A DNA stretch of 64,000 nucleotides from NCBI GenBank assembly GCA_963771015.1, contig CAVYRN010000002.1, positions 68,043 through 132,042 of the forward strand, given 5' to 3'. This DNA comes from CAVSJJ01 sp963771015. Its GTDB lineage: Bacteria; Actinomycetota; Actinomycetes; Actinomycetales; Dermatophilaceae. A model generated the notes under the pieces. That model was not told where the DNA came from. It saw nothing but the letters and a program-made list of their open reading frames with translations, and searched no databases. A program made the translations under genes and the position numbers. This document shows positions 7,249 to 16,407 of the stretch, piece by piece. Numbering within the stretch: position 1 is the stretch's first letter; every line of letters starts with the position of its first letter.

Positions 7249-9156
7249 ATGACGGCGCACCGCTCCGAGGACCTCGAACGGTTCGCCGTCGCCCGTTGGC
7301 CGTCCCTCGTCCGGACGGCATACCTCGTCTGCGGCTCCGCGGCGGAGGCCACCCGGCGCGCCGCCGATGCCCTGGCGGCGCTGGACCGCGACTGGCCGGC
7401 CGTCCTCGGCGAGGGCGCGCCGGCCGCACGGGTCCGCGCGCTGCTGGTGCGCCGGCTGCTCGCCGACCCGCCGGGAGACGCGACCCCGCCCCTGGACCAC
7501 CCGACCACGCCCCTGGGCGAGGGCTCCGTGGCATCCGGCGCGTCCGTCGAGGCGGCGCTGCTCGGAGCCTTCGCGGTGCTGCCGGTGCTCACCCGGACCG
7601 CCCTGGCACTCGATTACCTCGAAGGGCTCACCCCGGGCGAGTGCGCGGCGGCGCTCGACCGGCCGGAGGGCGAGGTGCGGGCCGGCCTGGAGCGGGCCCA
7701 CGAGACCCTCGTCGCGGTCCACCGCCGGGCCTGCCTCGACGCGGGCGCCCCGGCCGACCTCGACGACCCCGTCGACGCCGACCTGCGCGCGGCGCTCCGG
7801 AACCGGGCCGAGCAGGCCGGCCTGGCCGGCGACCCGCTCCCCCTGCTCCGCGACGCCTGGGCCGCCCGGCGCCGACGCTCCCGCGTCGGCGCACTCGTCG
7901 GGGCGGGCGCCCTGGCCGTCGCGCTGGCAGTCGTCCTCACCGGCCTCGCCTCGCGCGCCGCGGTGGACGGCGTCCCAGGGCCGACGGCCTCCACACCGGC
8001 CGTCCTCCCGGTGACCGACTGGCCCGCGCGCGGCGAGCTGGCCGATGAGCCGGTTGTCACGCGGGCGGCCCTGGCCCAGTGGGACCCGACGACGCACCTG
8101 CTGTACGCCGGCGATGTGGGCACCACCCGGATCGTGGTCGGCTGGCGACCATCGGGCTTTGTCGGAGGGGTCCGGATCAGCATCCTCTTCGGGACCGCCG
8201 GCGGTAACGCGCTGGCCCCGGACAGCGACTACAGCGACGTCGAGGCCGCCGCGTCGGCCACCTCGATCGTCGTCGTCGGACCACCGGGGGACGGCAAGAC
8301 TCCCCTTCTCGTCCTCGGCCCGCCCGGTGGGGCCGAGGCCGAGGTGTCCTCGCACGTCAGCTACGCCCTGGACGGCAGGGTCGATCGGATCTGGTCGACG
8401 ATGTTCACCCGCAACGGGGTGGCCTTCGCCCAGCTCCTCGGGACCCGGCTGCCGGCGCTGCGGGTACGGATCGCCGGGTACGACGGCCCGCCGGCCAACA
8501 GCGCGACACACCCCTCGACGATGGTGCTGACGACGTGTGCGAGCTGCTCGGCCGAGCGCTGGCGCACCGCGGTCGCCCGGGTGGTCACCGACCAGCTGTC
8601 CGCCGCGAGCCGGGTCCCGGCCGGGAGGATCACGACGACCGTCCTCGCGACCGGCACGGTGACCGAGACGGTCCCGGCCACGCCCGCCTCGCCCTCCCCC
8701 GACCCGCGCCGCGTGACGCTGGACATCGCCTGCCTGCTCCATCGGATGCCCGACGGGGCCACCGTCATCTCCAGCTCGGCCCGGACACCCGCTTTCGGCG
8801 TGCCGCTGACCGGGACCCAGCTCAGCGTGGTGCCTGCCGGCTCGGCCACCACCCGACCCTGCGTCCTGCCGCCCGCCCCCGCGACAGACCCGACGGCCGC
8901 CGGGTCCGCGCCCTACATCGTCGCCGCGCGGGCATCCGGGGTCCGGGTCGTGCCCGCCGCGCTCGACCCGCTGACGCCCGGCGGGTACGTCGACATCTCG
9001 GGCGGCGCCGCCCTCGTCAGCGTCCCGGGCTCCCTGCCCGTCGACCGCGCGGTCCTCGACCTCACCGACCGGACAGGGCGAGGCATCGAGACCTGGCCGC
9101 TCGGCGACCTCGTCCGGGTCGTCGACCCGTTCGACCTCACCGACACGGCGGGCTGA
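7249..9156 (+). CDS. membrane-anchored protein with N-terminal sigma-factor-like domain (paralogue 1)
   Basis: A 635-residue protein not matched to a named family. Residues 1-50 (FAVARWPSLVRTAYLVCGS) resemble region 2 of SigE-type ECF sigma factors, and residues 110-155 (LPVLTRTALALDYLEGLTPG) resemble the region 4 helix-turn-helix. A basic stretch (ARRRRSR) precedes one membrane helix at about 212-234, leaving some 400 residues outside the cell. That outer part has YAGDVGTTRIVVGW, RIAGYDGPPANS, a CASC pair and a final DPFDLTDTAG. Inference: a sigma-like domain, probably no longer a true sigma factor, tethered to a sensor or envelope domain. The ATG at 7249 is the only good start. Confidence 0.65.
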   Translation: MTAHRSEDLERFAVARWPSLVRTAYLVCGSAAEATRRAADALAALDRDWPAVLGEGAPAARVRALLVRRLLADPPGDATPPLDHPTTPLGEGSVASGASVEAALLGAFAVLPVLTRTALALDYLEGLTPGECAAALDRPEGEVRAGLERAHETLVAVHRRACLDAGAPADLDDPVDADLRAALRNRAEQAGLAGDPLPLLRDAWAARRRRSRVGALVGAGALAVALAVVLTGLASRAAVDGVPGPTASTPAVLPVTDWPARGELADEPVVTRAALAQWDPTTHLLYAGDVGTTRIVVGWRPSGFVGGVRISILFGTAGGNALAPDSDYSDVEAAASATSIVVVGPPGDGKTPLLVLGPPGGAEAEVSSHVSYALDGRVDRIWSTMFTRNGVAFAQLLGTRLPALRVRIAGYDGPPANSATHPSTMVLTTCASCSAERWRTAVARVVTDQLSAASRVPAGRITTTVLATGTVTETVPATPASPSPDPRRVTLDIACLLHRMPDGATVISSSARTPAFGVPLTGTQLSVVPAGSATTRPCVLPPAPATDPTAAGSAPYIVAARASGVRVVPAALDPLTPGGYVDISGGAALVSVPGSLPVDRAVLDLTDRTGRGIETWPLGDLVRVVDPFDLTDTAG

Positions 9157-9217
9157 GCCGGCCCGGCAGCGCGGCCGAGGGCTGTGCCCCGCCGACGCCC
9201 GGGGGCACACTGGGCGG

Positions 9218-11089
9218 GTGAGGACCCGCCGGACCGACGAGGTCGAGGCGTTCGTCCGGGTTCGCTTCCCCACCCTCGCGCAGACGGCATACCTCGTCTG
9301 CGGCGACCGGGAGCGGGCGACCCGGCTTGCCGTCTCGGCGCTCGCCGAGGTCACCGCCCGGGGTTCCCGTGCCTTCGACGAGGGCACACCCACCGCCGAC
9401 ACGTGGCGAGCGCTGGTCGCCCGCCTCGTGGCCGAGGACCCCAGCACCGCACCGCCCGAGCCCACCGAGGGCCGAGCCGACGTGCCCGCCGCCCTATGGC
9501 GCGCGTATGCCGGCCTGCCCGTCCTCGTCCGGGTGGCCATCGCGGCCGAGCACCTCGAGGGCATCTCCGTGGCCGAGACCGCGCTGGCCGCGAAGCGGCC
9601 GACCGGCACGCTGGCCCGAGAGCTCGCCGCCGCCCGGGTGACAGTGACGGACGCACACGAACATGCTCGCGCCGAGGCCGGTCTCGACCCGAGCACGGGC
9701 GCCCTCGAACCCGACCTCGCCGAGGCGTTCCGTCGCCGGCTCGATGGTGCGCCCCTCCCGGTCGACCCCTGGCCCCTCCTCGCGGACGAGCGGCGCCGCC
9801 GGCACCGCCGGACCTGGGTCGCGGCCCTCGGCTCGGCCGTCGTCGCGGCGGCCGTCCTCGCGGTCCTCCTCGCCCTCCGGCCCCCGGTGGACATCGCCCT
9901 GCCCGCCCCGAGCGCCTCGTCCGGCCCTGGTCCCAGCCCCTCACCAACGCGCTCGGCGACCCCCTTGACGCGGTGGCCGGCCCGGGGGTCGCTGGTCGCA
10001 GACCCCGCGACACAGGCATCGGTGCTGGCGGCCTGGGGGCCCGACGCGCACGTGCTCTTCGCCGACGACGTCGGGACGGCCCGGCTGGTCGTCGGCTGGG
10101 GACCGACGACGACGGACAGCGTGCGGGTCGCGGTGCTGAGCGGCCCCGCCGGCACGTCGGCGCTGTCCCCCACCGGCGAGGGCGACGTCCTCGCCGACCA
10201 GGCGGGCGTCGTCGTCACGGGTCCGGTCGCCTTCGGCACGACGCCGACGCTCGTCCTGGGCCCGCCCGATGCCGAGGCCGCCGAGGTGTCGATCCGCGTC
10301 TCGTTCGGGTCGCGAGAGGGCCCGGGGCGCACCTGGGAGCCGCTCGCCCTCCAGGAAGGCGTGGGCTTCGTGCCGATCCTCGGCGAGGACCTCCCGGCGG
10401 TTCGGGTGCGGGTGGCCGGCTACGACGGGCCGCCCACGAACGCGGACCTCCCGCCCTTCGACGTACCTGCGCCCCCCTGTGGTCAGTGCGATGCCGACGC
10501 CTGGGTCGCCGCGGCCGCCTCCGACATGGTGGACCGGATCGCCGCTGCCGGCGGTCTGGACGCGACGACGATCCAGGTCGTCCCGGTGGCCACCGGACGG
10601 ATCAGCTCGGCCGTCCTGCGCACGGCGCTCGCCAGGGACCGACCCGGCCTGTCGGCGGCGGATCTCGGGTGCACGGCATACCTGCTTCCGAACGGCCGCG
10701 TCCTCTCCTCAACGATCATGCGTACCGTCGCCGACGGCCGGTACCGCTGGTACGGGGGCCATCTCGACCTCCATCCGGCAGGCACCTCGGCGCAGCAGCC
10801 GTGCCTGCTCCTCATCGACGCGGCAGGAGACGGCTCCCGGACCTACGTCGTCGCCGCCCCCGGCGCGACATCCATGCAGCTCGTGGCGACTGCGACGCGA
10901 CGCTACGTCTGGCCGGACCCGACGCCGACACCCGACCATGTGGGCGTCCTCCAGGTGCCACCGATCGCGGCGCAGCAGGAGCTCGTCCTGCAGACCGTCC
11001 GCGCGGACCGGATGCCGCATACATACTCCGTCAACGACATCGCGTCGTGGACGGACCCGTTCGACCTCGTCGGGCCGTCCGCCGGGTGA
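9218..11089 (+). CDS. membrane-anchored protein with N-terminal sigma-factor-like domain (paralogue 2)
   Basis: A 623-residue tandem paralogue of the preceding gene, 61 bases downstream on the same strand, with GTG start. The order is the same: region 2-like start (FVRVRFPTLAQTAYLVCGD), region 4-like helix-turn-helix (LPVLVRVAIAAEHLEGISVA), one membrane helix (WVAALGSAVVAAAVLAVLLA, near residue 210), a Ser/Pro linker, and an outer domain with FADDVGTARLVVGW, VRVAGYDGPPTNA, a CGQC pair and DPFDLVGPSAG. The HTH part is less conserved than in ECF sigma factors. Conserved outer motifs and the retained CxxC pair suggest a shared extracytoplasmic function. Its stop is 9 bases from the convergent gpmA stop. 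Confidence 0.65.
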   Translation: MRTRRTDEVEAFVRVRFPTLAQTAYLVCGDRERATRLAVSALAEVTARGSRAFDEGTPTADTWRALVARLVAEDPSTAPPEPTEGRADVPAALWRAYAGLPVLVRVAIAAEHLEGISVAETALAAKRPTGTLARELAAARVTVTDAHEHARAEAGLDPSTGALEPDLAEAFRRRLDGAPLPVDPWPLLADERRRRHRRTWVAALGSAVVAAAVLAVLLALRPPVDIALPAPSASSGPGPSPSPTRSATPLTRWPARGSLVADPATQASVLAAWGPDAHVLFADDVGTARLVVGWGPTTTDSVRVAVLSGPAGTSALSPTGEGDVLADQAGVVVTGPVAFGTTPTLVLGPPDAEAAEVSIRVSFGSREGPGRTWEPLALQEGVGFVPILGEDLPAVRVRVAGYDGPPTNADLPPFDVPAPPCGQCDADAWVAAAASDMVDRIAAAGGLDATTIQVVPVATGRISSAVLRTALARDRPGLSAADLGCTAYLLPNGRVLSSTIMRTVADGRYRWYGGHLDLHPAGTSAQQPCLLLIDAAGDGSRTYVVAAPGATSMQLVATATRRYVWPDPTPTPDHVGVLQVPPIAAQQELVLQTVRADRMPHTYSVNDIASWTDPFDLVGPSAG

Positions 11090-11098
11090 GGCCGGGCC

Positions 11099-11836
11099 TC
11101 AGCGACCCTGGTTGGCGACGGCCGCCGCGGCCGCCGCGGCCGCCTCCGGGTCGAGGTACTGGCCGGGCCCGGTCGGCATGAAGTCCTCGCCTAGGGTGTA
11201 GACGAGCGGCATGCCGGTCGGGATGTTGAGCCCGGCGATGTCGGCGTCGCTGATCTGGTCCAGATGCTTGACCAGGGCGCGCAGGCTGTTGCCGTGCGCG
11301 GTGACGAGAACCGTCTTGCCGTCCCGCAGGTCCGCCTGGATGTCGTTCTCCCAGTAGGGCATCATCCGCGGGATGACGAGCGAGAGGCTCTCGGTCAGCG
11401 GGACGTCGACACCGGCATACCGAGGGTCGCCCGTCTGGTCGTACTCGCTGCCGACCTCGATCGGCGGCGGCGGGGTGTCGAAGCTACGGCGCCACATCAT
11501 GAACTGCTCGTCGCCGTACTTGTCCCGCGTCGCGGCCTTGTCGAGACCCTGCAGGGCGCCGTAGTGCCGCTCGTTGAGCCGCCAGTTCCGGCGCACCGGG
11601 ATCCAGTGCCGGTCGCACGCGTCGAGGGCGAGGTTGGCGGTGGTGATGGCTCGGCGCAGCACCGAGGTGTGCACGACGTCGGGGAGGACTCCCGCCTCCC
11701 GCAGTTGCTCTCCGCCGCGGACCGCCTCGGTACGCCCCTTCTCGGACAGGTCGACATCGACCCAGCCGGTGAAGAGGTTGAGCTTGTTCCATTCGGACTC
11801 GCCGTGGCGCAACAGGATGAGCGTGTATGCCGTCAT
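11099..11836 (-). CDS. gpmA: 2,3-bisphosphoglycerate-dependent phosphoglycerate mutase
   Basis: Interconverts 3- and 2-phosphoglycerate in glycolysis. The 245-residue protein has the catalytic histidine in LLRHGESEWNKLNLFTGW (His11), the active-site block LNERHYGALQGLDK, and the second His in TAHGNSLRALVKHLD. The C-terminus ends in a run of alanines and NQGR. In M. tuberculosis gpm1 also sits between the mshA/YbjN pair and senX3-regX3; here the two sigma-like genes and phoU are inserted between. The ATG at 11836 begins MTAYTLILL. Confidence 0.96.
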   Translation of the reverse strand: MTAYTLILLRHGESEWNKLNLFTGWVDVDLSEKGRTEAVRGGEQLREAGVLPDVVHTSVLRRAITTANLALDACDRHWIPVRRNWRLNERHYGALQGLDKAATRDKYGDEQFMMWRRSFDTPPPPIEVGSEYDQTGDPRYAGVDVPLTESLSLVIPRMMPYWENDIQADLRDGKTVLVTAHGNSLRALVKHLDQISDADIAGLNIPTGMPLVYTLGEDFMPTGPGQYLDPEAAAAAAAAVANQGR

Positions 11837-11903
11837 GGCATCCAGCCTAGTGACCTCGCCGGCCCGGTCGACCGGGCCCGGCGGTCCCGTTCGGTCGGCT
11901 CGG

Positions 11904-12443
11904 TCACTCCCGCGGCGGGTCGCCCTCGCGCTCGAGGAGGGGTCGGAAGGCTTCGAGGTTCCGCAGGCTCTCGCCGCGGCTGACCCGCCACGCCCACTCC
12001 TTGCGCATCGAGGTGAGGAAGCCGATCGCAAGCAGCTCGTTGAACGGGGTGTCCGACGCCCCGAGGACCACCCCGAGGAGCTGGTCGACGTAGGCCGCGT
12101 CCACGCCGGCGGCCGGCACCTTCCCGGTGAGGTAGACGTCACCGGTACCGTCCACGGCATACGCGATGCCCGGCAGGCGCACGTTGCGGCGCAGCAGGAA
12201 GCGGTAGAACTCCTCATGGTTCTCGTCGGCGTTGCGGATGACGAACGCCGACACCGACAGCTCGGTGTCGGTCGCGACGAGCGAGACGACCGTCTTGAGC
12301 TTCTTCTCCCCGGGCAGGGTGACGACGACCTCCCCCTCCCGCGTCCCCGGTTCCCAGGTGATGCCGTTGGCATCGACGAACTCGGTGATCGTCGCGAGCA
12401 CCCGGTCCCGGGTGGACCCGGCGCCCGCTGATGCCTCCGTCAT
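11904..12443 (-). CDS. YbjN-domain protein
   Basis: A 179-residue cytoplasmic protein of the YbjN family, which has a type III secretion chaperone-like fold and no settled function in actinobacteria. Recognisable blocks are FVDANGITWEP, LSVSAFVIRNADENHEEFYR and KEWAWRVSRGESLRNLEAF. It lies between mshA and gpmA, as Rv0487 does between mshA and gpm1 in M. tuberculosis, so the pairing with mycothiol synthesis is old; its role there is unknown. ATG start at 12443. Confidence 0.85.
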   Translation of the reverse strand: MTEASAGAGSTRDRVLATITEFVDANGITWEPGTREGEVVVTLPGEKKLKTVVSLVATDTELSVSAFVIRNADENHEEFYRFLLRRNVRLPGIAYAVDGTGDVYLTGKVPAAGVDAAYVDQLLGVVLGASDTPFNELLAIGFLTSMRKEWAWRVSRGESLRNLEAFRPLLEREGDPPRE

Positions 12444-12504
12444 GAGACCCCCGCCGTCATCGCCGGACCACTCTCCTGGGGCCGTCGCTCATCGGGCCAC
12501 CGCT

Positions 12505-13824
12505 TCATGGGATCACCGCCGAGGGGATGCCGGTCAGCAGGTCGGCGTCGTTGATCGAGGCGCTCCGGGTGAGGGTGAGCGCCTCGGAGTACACCCCGAG
12601 GAGCCGGTCGACGGTGTGCTCCCAGCCGAACCCCGCCGCGTGCTCGACGGCCCGGCGGGACAGCTCGGCACGCCGGTCGTCGTCGTCGAGCAGCGCCGTG
12701 AACGCCTCGACCCAGTCCCGGACATGGTGGGTCGGGACGAGGATCCCCGCGTCCCCCACGGCCGTCGGCAGGCCACCCACGTCGGCGGCGACGACGGGCG
12801 TCCCGCAGGCCTGCGCCTCGACGGCGACCAGGCCGAACGACTCGCTGTAGGACGGCACCGCGACGAGGTCGGCGCCGCGGTACCACTGGGCGAGCGTCGC
12901 GCGGTCGACCGGCTCGACGAACCGGACGAGGTCGCCGATCCCGAGGTCCGCGGCGAGGGTGTCCAGGTCCATCGGCGTGCGGACCCCCACCCCGCTCGCC
13001 CCGCCGAGGACGGCCACGACGAGCCGCTCGCGCAGGTCGGGCCGACGGCGCACCATCTCGGCGGCCGCCCGGATGACGATGTCCGGAGCCTTGAGGGGCT
13101 GGATCCGGCCGACGAACAGGACCAGCCGGGCGTCGGTCGGGACACCGACGGCGGCACGGGCCTGGGCACGAGACCCCGGCCGGAAGACCTCCAGGTCGAC
13201 CCCCGGGGAGGCGACGGCGACCTTCTCCGGCGGGGCGGCATACAGCTCGATGAGCTCGCGGGCCTCCCCCGCCGTGTTCGCGACCAGCCGGTCGGCCGCC
13301 TCGACGACCTGCGCCTCCCCGATCTCCCGCCCGGGCGGCTCCGGGGTGTCGCCGGCCGCGAGGTGGAGGTTCTTGACCCGAGCCATCGTGTGCATCGTGT
13401 GGACGAGCGGGATGTCCCACCGGTCGGCGGCGAGCCAGCCGATCTGGCCGGAGAGCCAGTAGTGCGAGTGGACGAGGTCGTAGTGGTTCTCGGGTGCGTG
13501 TGCCGCGCGGCGCATCATCCCGGCTGCGAAGGCGCACAGCTGCCCCGGCAGGTCCTCCTTCGACAGCCCGCCGTACGGCCCGGCCGCGACATGCCAGACC
13601 TGGACCCCGGGCGAGAGGTCGACGACGACGGGCAGGCTCGCGGTCGTCCGCCGGGTGAAGATGTCGACCTCGGTTCCCCGGGCGGCGAGGCGCTTGGCAA
13701 CCTCGACGACGTAGACGTTCAGCCCACCGGCGTCGCCGACCCCCGGCTGGGCGAGCGGCGAGGTGTGCACGCTCACCATGGCGACCCGGCGGGGCGCCCC
13801 GGGCAGCCGGTGTACCTGGGTCAT
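12505..13824 (-). CDS. mshA: D-inositol-3-phosphate glycosyltransferase (MshA)
   Basis: MshA joins UDP-GlcNAc to inositol 3-phosphate, the first step of mycothiol synthesis. The 439-residue GT4 enzyme shows MVSVHTSPLAQPG, GGLNVYVVEVAKRLA, the inositol-phosphate-binding region around HSHYWLSGQIGWLAA and LVHTMHTMARVKN, and the sugar-nucleotide site VGRIQPLKAPD and PSYSESFGLVAVEAQA. The ATG at 13824 (MTQVHRLPG) is preferred; longer in-frame extensions would run into the divergent methyltransferase. MshD, the last enzyme of the pathway, is encoded at 24299-25261. Confidence 0.95.
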   Translation of the reverse strand: MTQVHRLPGAPRRVAMVSVHTSPLAQPGVGDAGGLNVYVVEVAKRLAARGTEVDIFTRRTTASLPVVVDLSPGVQVWHVAAGPYGGLSKEDLPGQLCAFAAGMMRRAAHAPENHYDLVHSHYWLSGQIGWLAADRWDIPLVHTMHTMARVKNLHLAAGDTPEPPGREIGEAQVVEAADRLVANTAGEARELIELYAAPPEKVAVASPGVDLEVFRPGSRAQARAAVGVPTDARLVLFVGRIQPLKAPDIVIRAAAEMVRRRPDLRERLVVAVLGGASGVGVRTPMDLDTLAADLGIGDLVRFVEPVDRATLAQWYRGADLVAVPSYSESFGLVAVEAQACGTPVVAADVGGLPTAVGDAGILVPTHHVRDWVEAFTALLDDDDRRAELSRRAVEHAAGFGWEHTVDRLLGVYSEALTLTRSASINDADLLTGIPSAVIP

Positions 13825-13929
13825 GCCTGGGAAGTCTGCCACCGTGACCTGAGGACCGCGCAGTCGCCGCCGGTCGGGGCGTCCGCCACCCGGCTCCGGT
13901 ATGCCGCGTCCTGCCCCTATCGTGGCCAC

Positions 13930-14727
13930 GTGGCACGCACCAGGCCGGTCGGGGTCGTCACCCGGGGGACGACCAACCCCAACCGGCTGCGCCGCGTCGA
14001 CCGGTGGCTCGTCGGGCCACAGGGCACGCGGCTGCGCCGGCATCGCGGGGTCCCCGTCGTCGTCGACCTCGGCTACGGCGCCTCACCCATCACGGCCGTC
14101 GAGCTGTCCGATCGGCTGCGGCGCATCCGCCCCGATGTCGAGGTCGTCGGCATCGAGATCGACGAGGGCCGGGTGGCGGCGGGGCGGCCGCTGGAACGCC
14201 CCGGGCTGAGCTTCCGGCTCGGCGGCTTCGAGATCCCCCTCGACGGGGACGCCGGGCCGCTCGTCGTCCGGGCCTTCAACGTCCTGCGGCAGTACGACGA
14301 GTCCGAGGTCGCGGCGGCGTGGGACCTGGTCCGGTCCCGGCTCGCCCCGGACGGCATCCTCGTCGACGGTACCTGCGACGAGCTGGGCCGCCTCGCCTCC
14401 TGGGTCACCGTCGAGCGAAGGGGGCCGGTCTCGCTCACCCTGTCGTGGCGGCTGCGTGGCCTGGACCGCCCCTCCGTCATCGCCGAGCGGCTGCCCAAGG
14501 TGCTCATCCACCGCAACGTCCCCGGCGAGCCGGTCCACGGCTTCCTCACCGACCTGGACGACCAGTGGGCCCGAGCGGCCGGGCACGCGGCATACGGGGT
14601 GCGGCAGCGGTTCCGGGCCACCTGCGAGGCGATGCGCCGCGCCGGCTGGCCGCTGCTCGACGCTCCCGCCCGGTGGCGGCTGGGTGAGCTGACCGTGGGC
14701 TGGGAGGCGGTCGCCCCCCGGAAGTAG
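13930..14727 (+). CDS. class I SAM-dependent methyltransferase-like protein
   Basis: A 265-residue protein divergent from mshA. It carries a Rossmann-type SAM motif I in VVVDLGYGASPITAVEL and an acidic strand-2 end in VEVVGIEID. The substrate is not evident. Conserved blocks are GLSFRLGGFEIP, VRAFNVLRQYDE and GILVDGTCDELG. The GTG at 13930 (VARTRPVG) is taken as start; nothing better lies closer. It resembles conserved actinobacterial genes beside mshA whose product is annotated only as a methyltransferase. The stop is followed directly by a 21-base tandem repeat. Confidence 0.7.
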   Translation: MARTRPVGVVTRGTTNPNRLRRVDRWLVGPQGTRLRRHRGVPVVVDLGYGASPITAVELSDRLRRIRPDVEVVGIEIDEGRVAAGRPLERPGLSFRLGGFEIPLDGDAGPLVVRAFNVLRQYDESEVAAAWDLVRSRLAPDGILVDGTCDELGRLASWVTVERRGPVSLTLSWRLRGLDRPSVIAERLPKVLIHRNVPGEPVHGFLTDLDDQWARAAGHAAYGVRQRFRATCEAMRRAGWPLLDAPARWRLGELTVGWEAVAPRK

Positions 14728-14790
14728 GGTCCTCGCCTCGCGGGAGCCGGTCCTCGCCTCGCGGGAGCCGGTCCTCGCCGCGCGGGAGCC
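14728..14790. repeat. three 21-base tandem repeats after the methyltransferase stop
   Basis: Three contiguous 21-base units (14728, 14749, 14770), each beginning GGTCCTCGCC and ending GGGAGCC; the third differs by one base. They start on the base after the TAG stop and lie between convergent genes (dtd is on the other strand). Confidence 0.85.
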
Positions 14791-14828
14791 GGTGGGCACC
14801 CCACTCCGAAGGTGGAGCGGCCCGGCGG

Positions 14829-15254
14829 TCAGGACTCCAGGAGGATCGTCACCGGGCCGTCGCCGATCATCTCGATGTCCATGTGCGCACCGAACCTGCC
14901 CGTCGCCACCTCGACCCCCCGGCCACGCAGCGCCTCGACGAGCGAGGCGACGACGGGCTCGGCCACCGGACCCGGCGCGGCGGCGTTCCACGAGGGACGT
15001 CGGCCCTTGCGGGTGTCGGCATAGAGGGTGAACTGGCTGACGACGAGCACCGGGGCCCCGGCATCGGCGACGGAGCGCTCGTCGTCGAGGATGCGCAGGT
15101 CGGCGATCTTCCTGGCGATGAGGGCGACCTCGTCCGGCCCGTCGTCGTGGCTCACGCCGACGAGGGCGAGCAGGCCCTGTCGGTCGATGGCCCCGACGGT
15201 CTCGCCGTCGACGACGACGGCGGCGCGGCTCACCCGCTGCAGGACCGCCCTCAT
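14829..15254 (-). CDS. dtd: D-aminoacyl-tRNA deacylase
   Basis: Removes D-amino acids wrongly attached to tRNA, and glycine from tRNA-Ala. The 141-residue protein is full length: MRAVLQRVSRAAVVVDGE at the start, the catalytic SQFTLYADTRKGRRPS block, and a C-terminal variant of the GxPxT-type motif in MIGDGPVTILLES. The ATG at 15254 lies in the last unit of a repeat array that links it to the upstream asparaginase gene on the same strand. Confidence 0.95.
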   Translation of the reverse strand: MRAVLQRVSRAAVVVDGETVGAIDRQGLLALVGVSHDDGPDEVALIARKIADLRILDDERSVADAGAPVLVVSQFTLYADTRKGRRPSWNAAAPGPVAEPVVASLVEALRGRGVEVATGRFGAHMDIEMIGDGPVTILLES

Positions 15255-15317
15255 CGGGCGCTCATCGCGCCACTCATCGGGAGCTCATCGGGCGCTCAAC
15301 GTTGCGCTCATCGGGCG
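15252..15317. repeat. tandem 10-12 base repeat joining the asparaginase stop to the dtd start
   Basis: On the minus strand the unit CGCCCGATGAG and close variants recur six times. The first copy holds the TGA stop of the asparaginase gene (15308-15310); the last supplies the GATG of the dtd start codon (15252-15254). Each intermediate copy also contains TGA. Confidence 0.75.
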
Positions 15318-16393
15318 TTCGGGTGGCGCCGGACGGCCGCCACCGCACCGACCGGTTCGCCGTGGCCGAACACCGGGGCCGACTCCAGGACCGGGTAGGC
15401 CGCCGACTCGACGTCGATCCGCCGCAGCACCGTGGCAAGGGCGACCGCCCGGGCCCGGTCGCTGCCGTCGACGACCTTGACGGCCACTCCGCGCCCGTCG
15501 GGGAGACCAACGGCGTAGACGCCCTCGGCGCCGTCCTTGGCGATGGCTCCCGGGGTGCCCCGCATGAGGGCGGTGACGTCGCGTCCCGTGCCGGCGACGA
15601 ACTCCGGGTGGGAGCGCATCGCGTCGGCGATCCGGGCCTCGTGACTGCCCGCGGGTGCTGCCGCGAACCGGCCGAAGACCCGAGCCAGGCCGGTGAGGGA
15701 GACGGCGAGGGCCGGTGCGCCGCAGCCGTCGACGACCGTCGCGGCGACGGGTTCGCCGGCCACCTCGGCCAGGGTCTCGGCGACGAGCCGCTGCAGCGGG
15801 TGGGCCGGGTCGAGGTAGGTCCCGATGTCCCAACCCGCGGCAACGCAGGTGGCGAGCATCCCGGCGTGCTTGCCGGAGCAGCCCTGGACGATCGATGCCG
15901 GACCGCGTCCGGCGGCGACCCACGCGGCGCGCTCGTCGTCCGGGTAGGGCAGGTCGGGGGTGTTCTGCAGGTCCGCCTCGGTCAGGCCCGCGCCGGCGAG
16001 GATCCGGCGTACCCCGTCGAGGTGGAACGGCTCGGCCGAGTGGCTCGCCGTCGCGAGGGCGAGCAGGTCGGGGGGCAGGTCGAGGCCGGCGCGAAGCATC
16101 GCCAGGGTCTGGACCGGCTTGAGGGCCGAGCGGGGCAGGATCGGCCCGGCAGGGTCGCTCGTCGCGAGGACGACGGCGCCGGCTGGGTCGGTGACGACCG
16201 CGGCGATCCGGTGGACCGACTCGACGAACCCGTCACGGGTCACCTCGACGAGGACCTCGGCATCGGTCAGCACCGCCGGAGGGCCCACCGCCGGGGCCGT
16301 CGCGACGTCCGCCGGAGGGACAACGGGAGGGACGACGGGAGGGACGGCCGCTGACGGGGCCGAGGACGCAGTTGAGGGGGGCTGGTCGGGCAC
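15308..16393 (-). CDS. asparaginase (Rhizobium etli-type, PF06089-like)
   Basis: Predicted L-asparagine amidohydrolase of the thermolabile type, unrelated to the E. coli enzymes. Characteristic blocks are SALKPVQTLAMLRAGLDLP, ATASHSAEPFHLDGVRRIL, GPASIVQGCSGKHAGMLATC (with the active-site SGKH) and VVDGCGAPALAVSLTGLAR. Length is about 361 residues from a GTG at 16393 (VPDQPPST); the first 40 residues are Pro/Ala/Val-rich and dispensable to the fold, so a later start is possible. The frame stays open upstream through a repeat array but without family similarity. Confidence 0.82.
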   Translation of the reverse strand: MPDQPPSTASSAPSAAVPPVVPPVVPPADVATAPAVGPPAVLTDAEVLVEVTRDGFVESVHRIAAVVTDPAGAVVLATSDPAGPILPRSALKPVQTLAMLRAGLDLPPDLLALATASHSAEPFHLDGVRRILAGAGLTEADLQNTPDLPYPDDERAAWVAAGRGPASIVQGCSGKHAGMLATCVAAGWDIGTYLDPAHPLQRLVAETLAEVAGEPVAATVVDGCGAPALAVSLTGLARVFGRFAAAPAGSHEARIADAMRSHPEFVAGTGRDVTALMRGTPGAIAKDGAEGVYAVGLPDGRGVAVKVVDGSDRARAVALATVLRRIDVESAAYPVLESAPVFGHGEPVGAVAAVRRHPNAR

Positions 16394-16407
16394 GAGGACG
16401 ACGATAA

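Noticed and set aside
7063..10332. Minus-strand frame of 1,089 codons
   Set aside because: Antisense to phoU's end and the two sigma-like genes, Arg/Gly/Pro-rich, no motif; a shadow of biased codon use.
12232..14727. Plus-strand frame extending the methyltransferase far upstream
   Set aside because: The upstream 560 codons are antisense to mshA; only the part from 13930 resembles a protein family.
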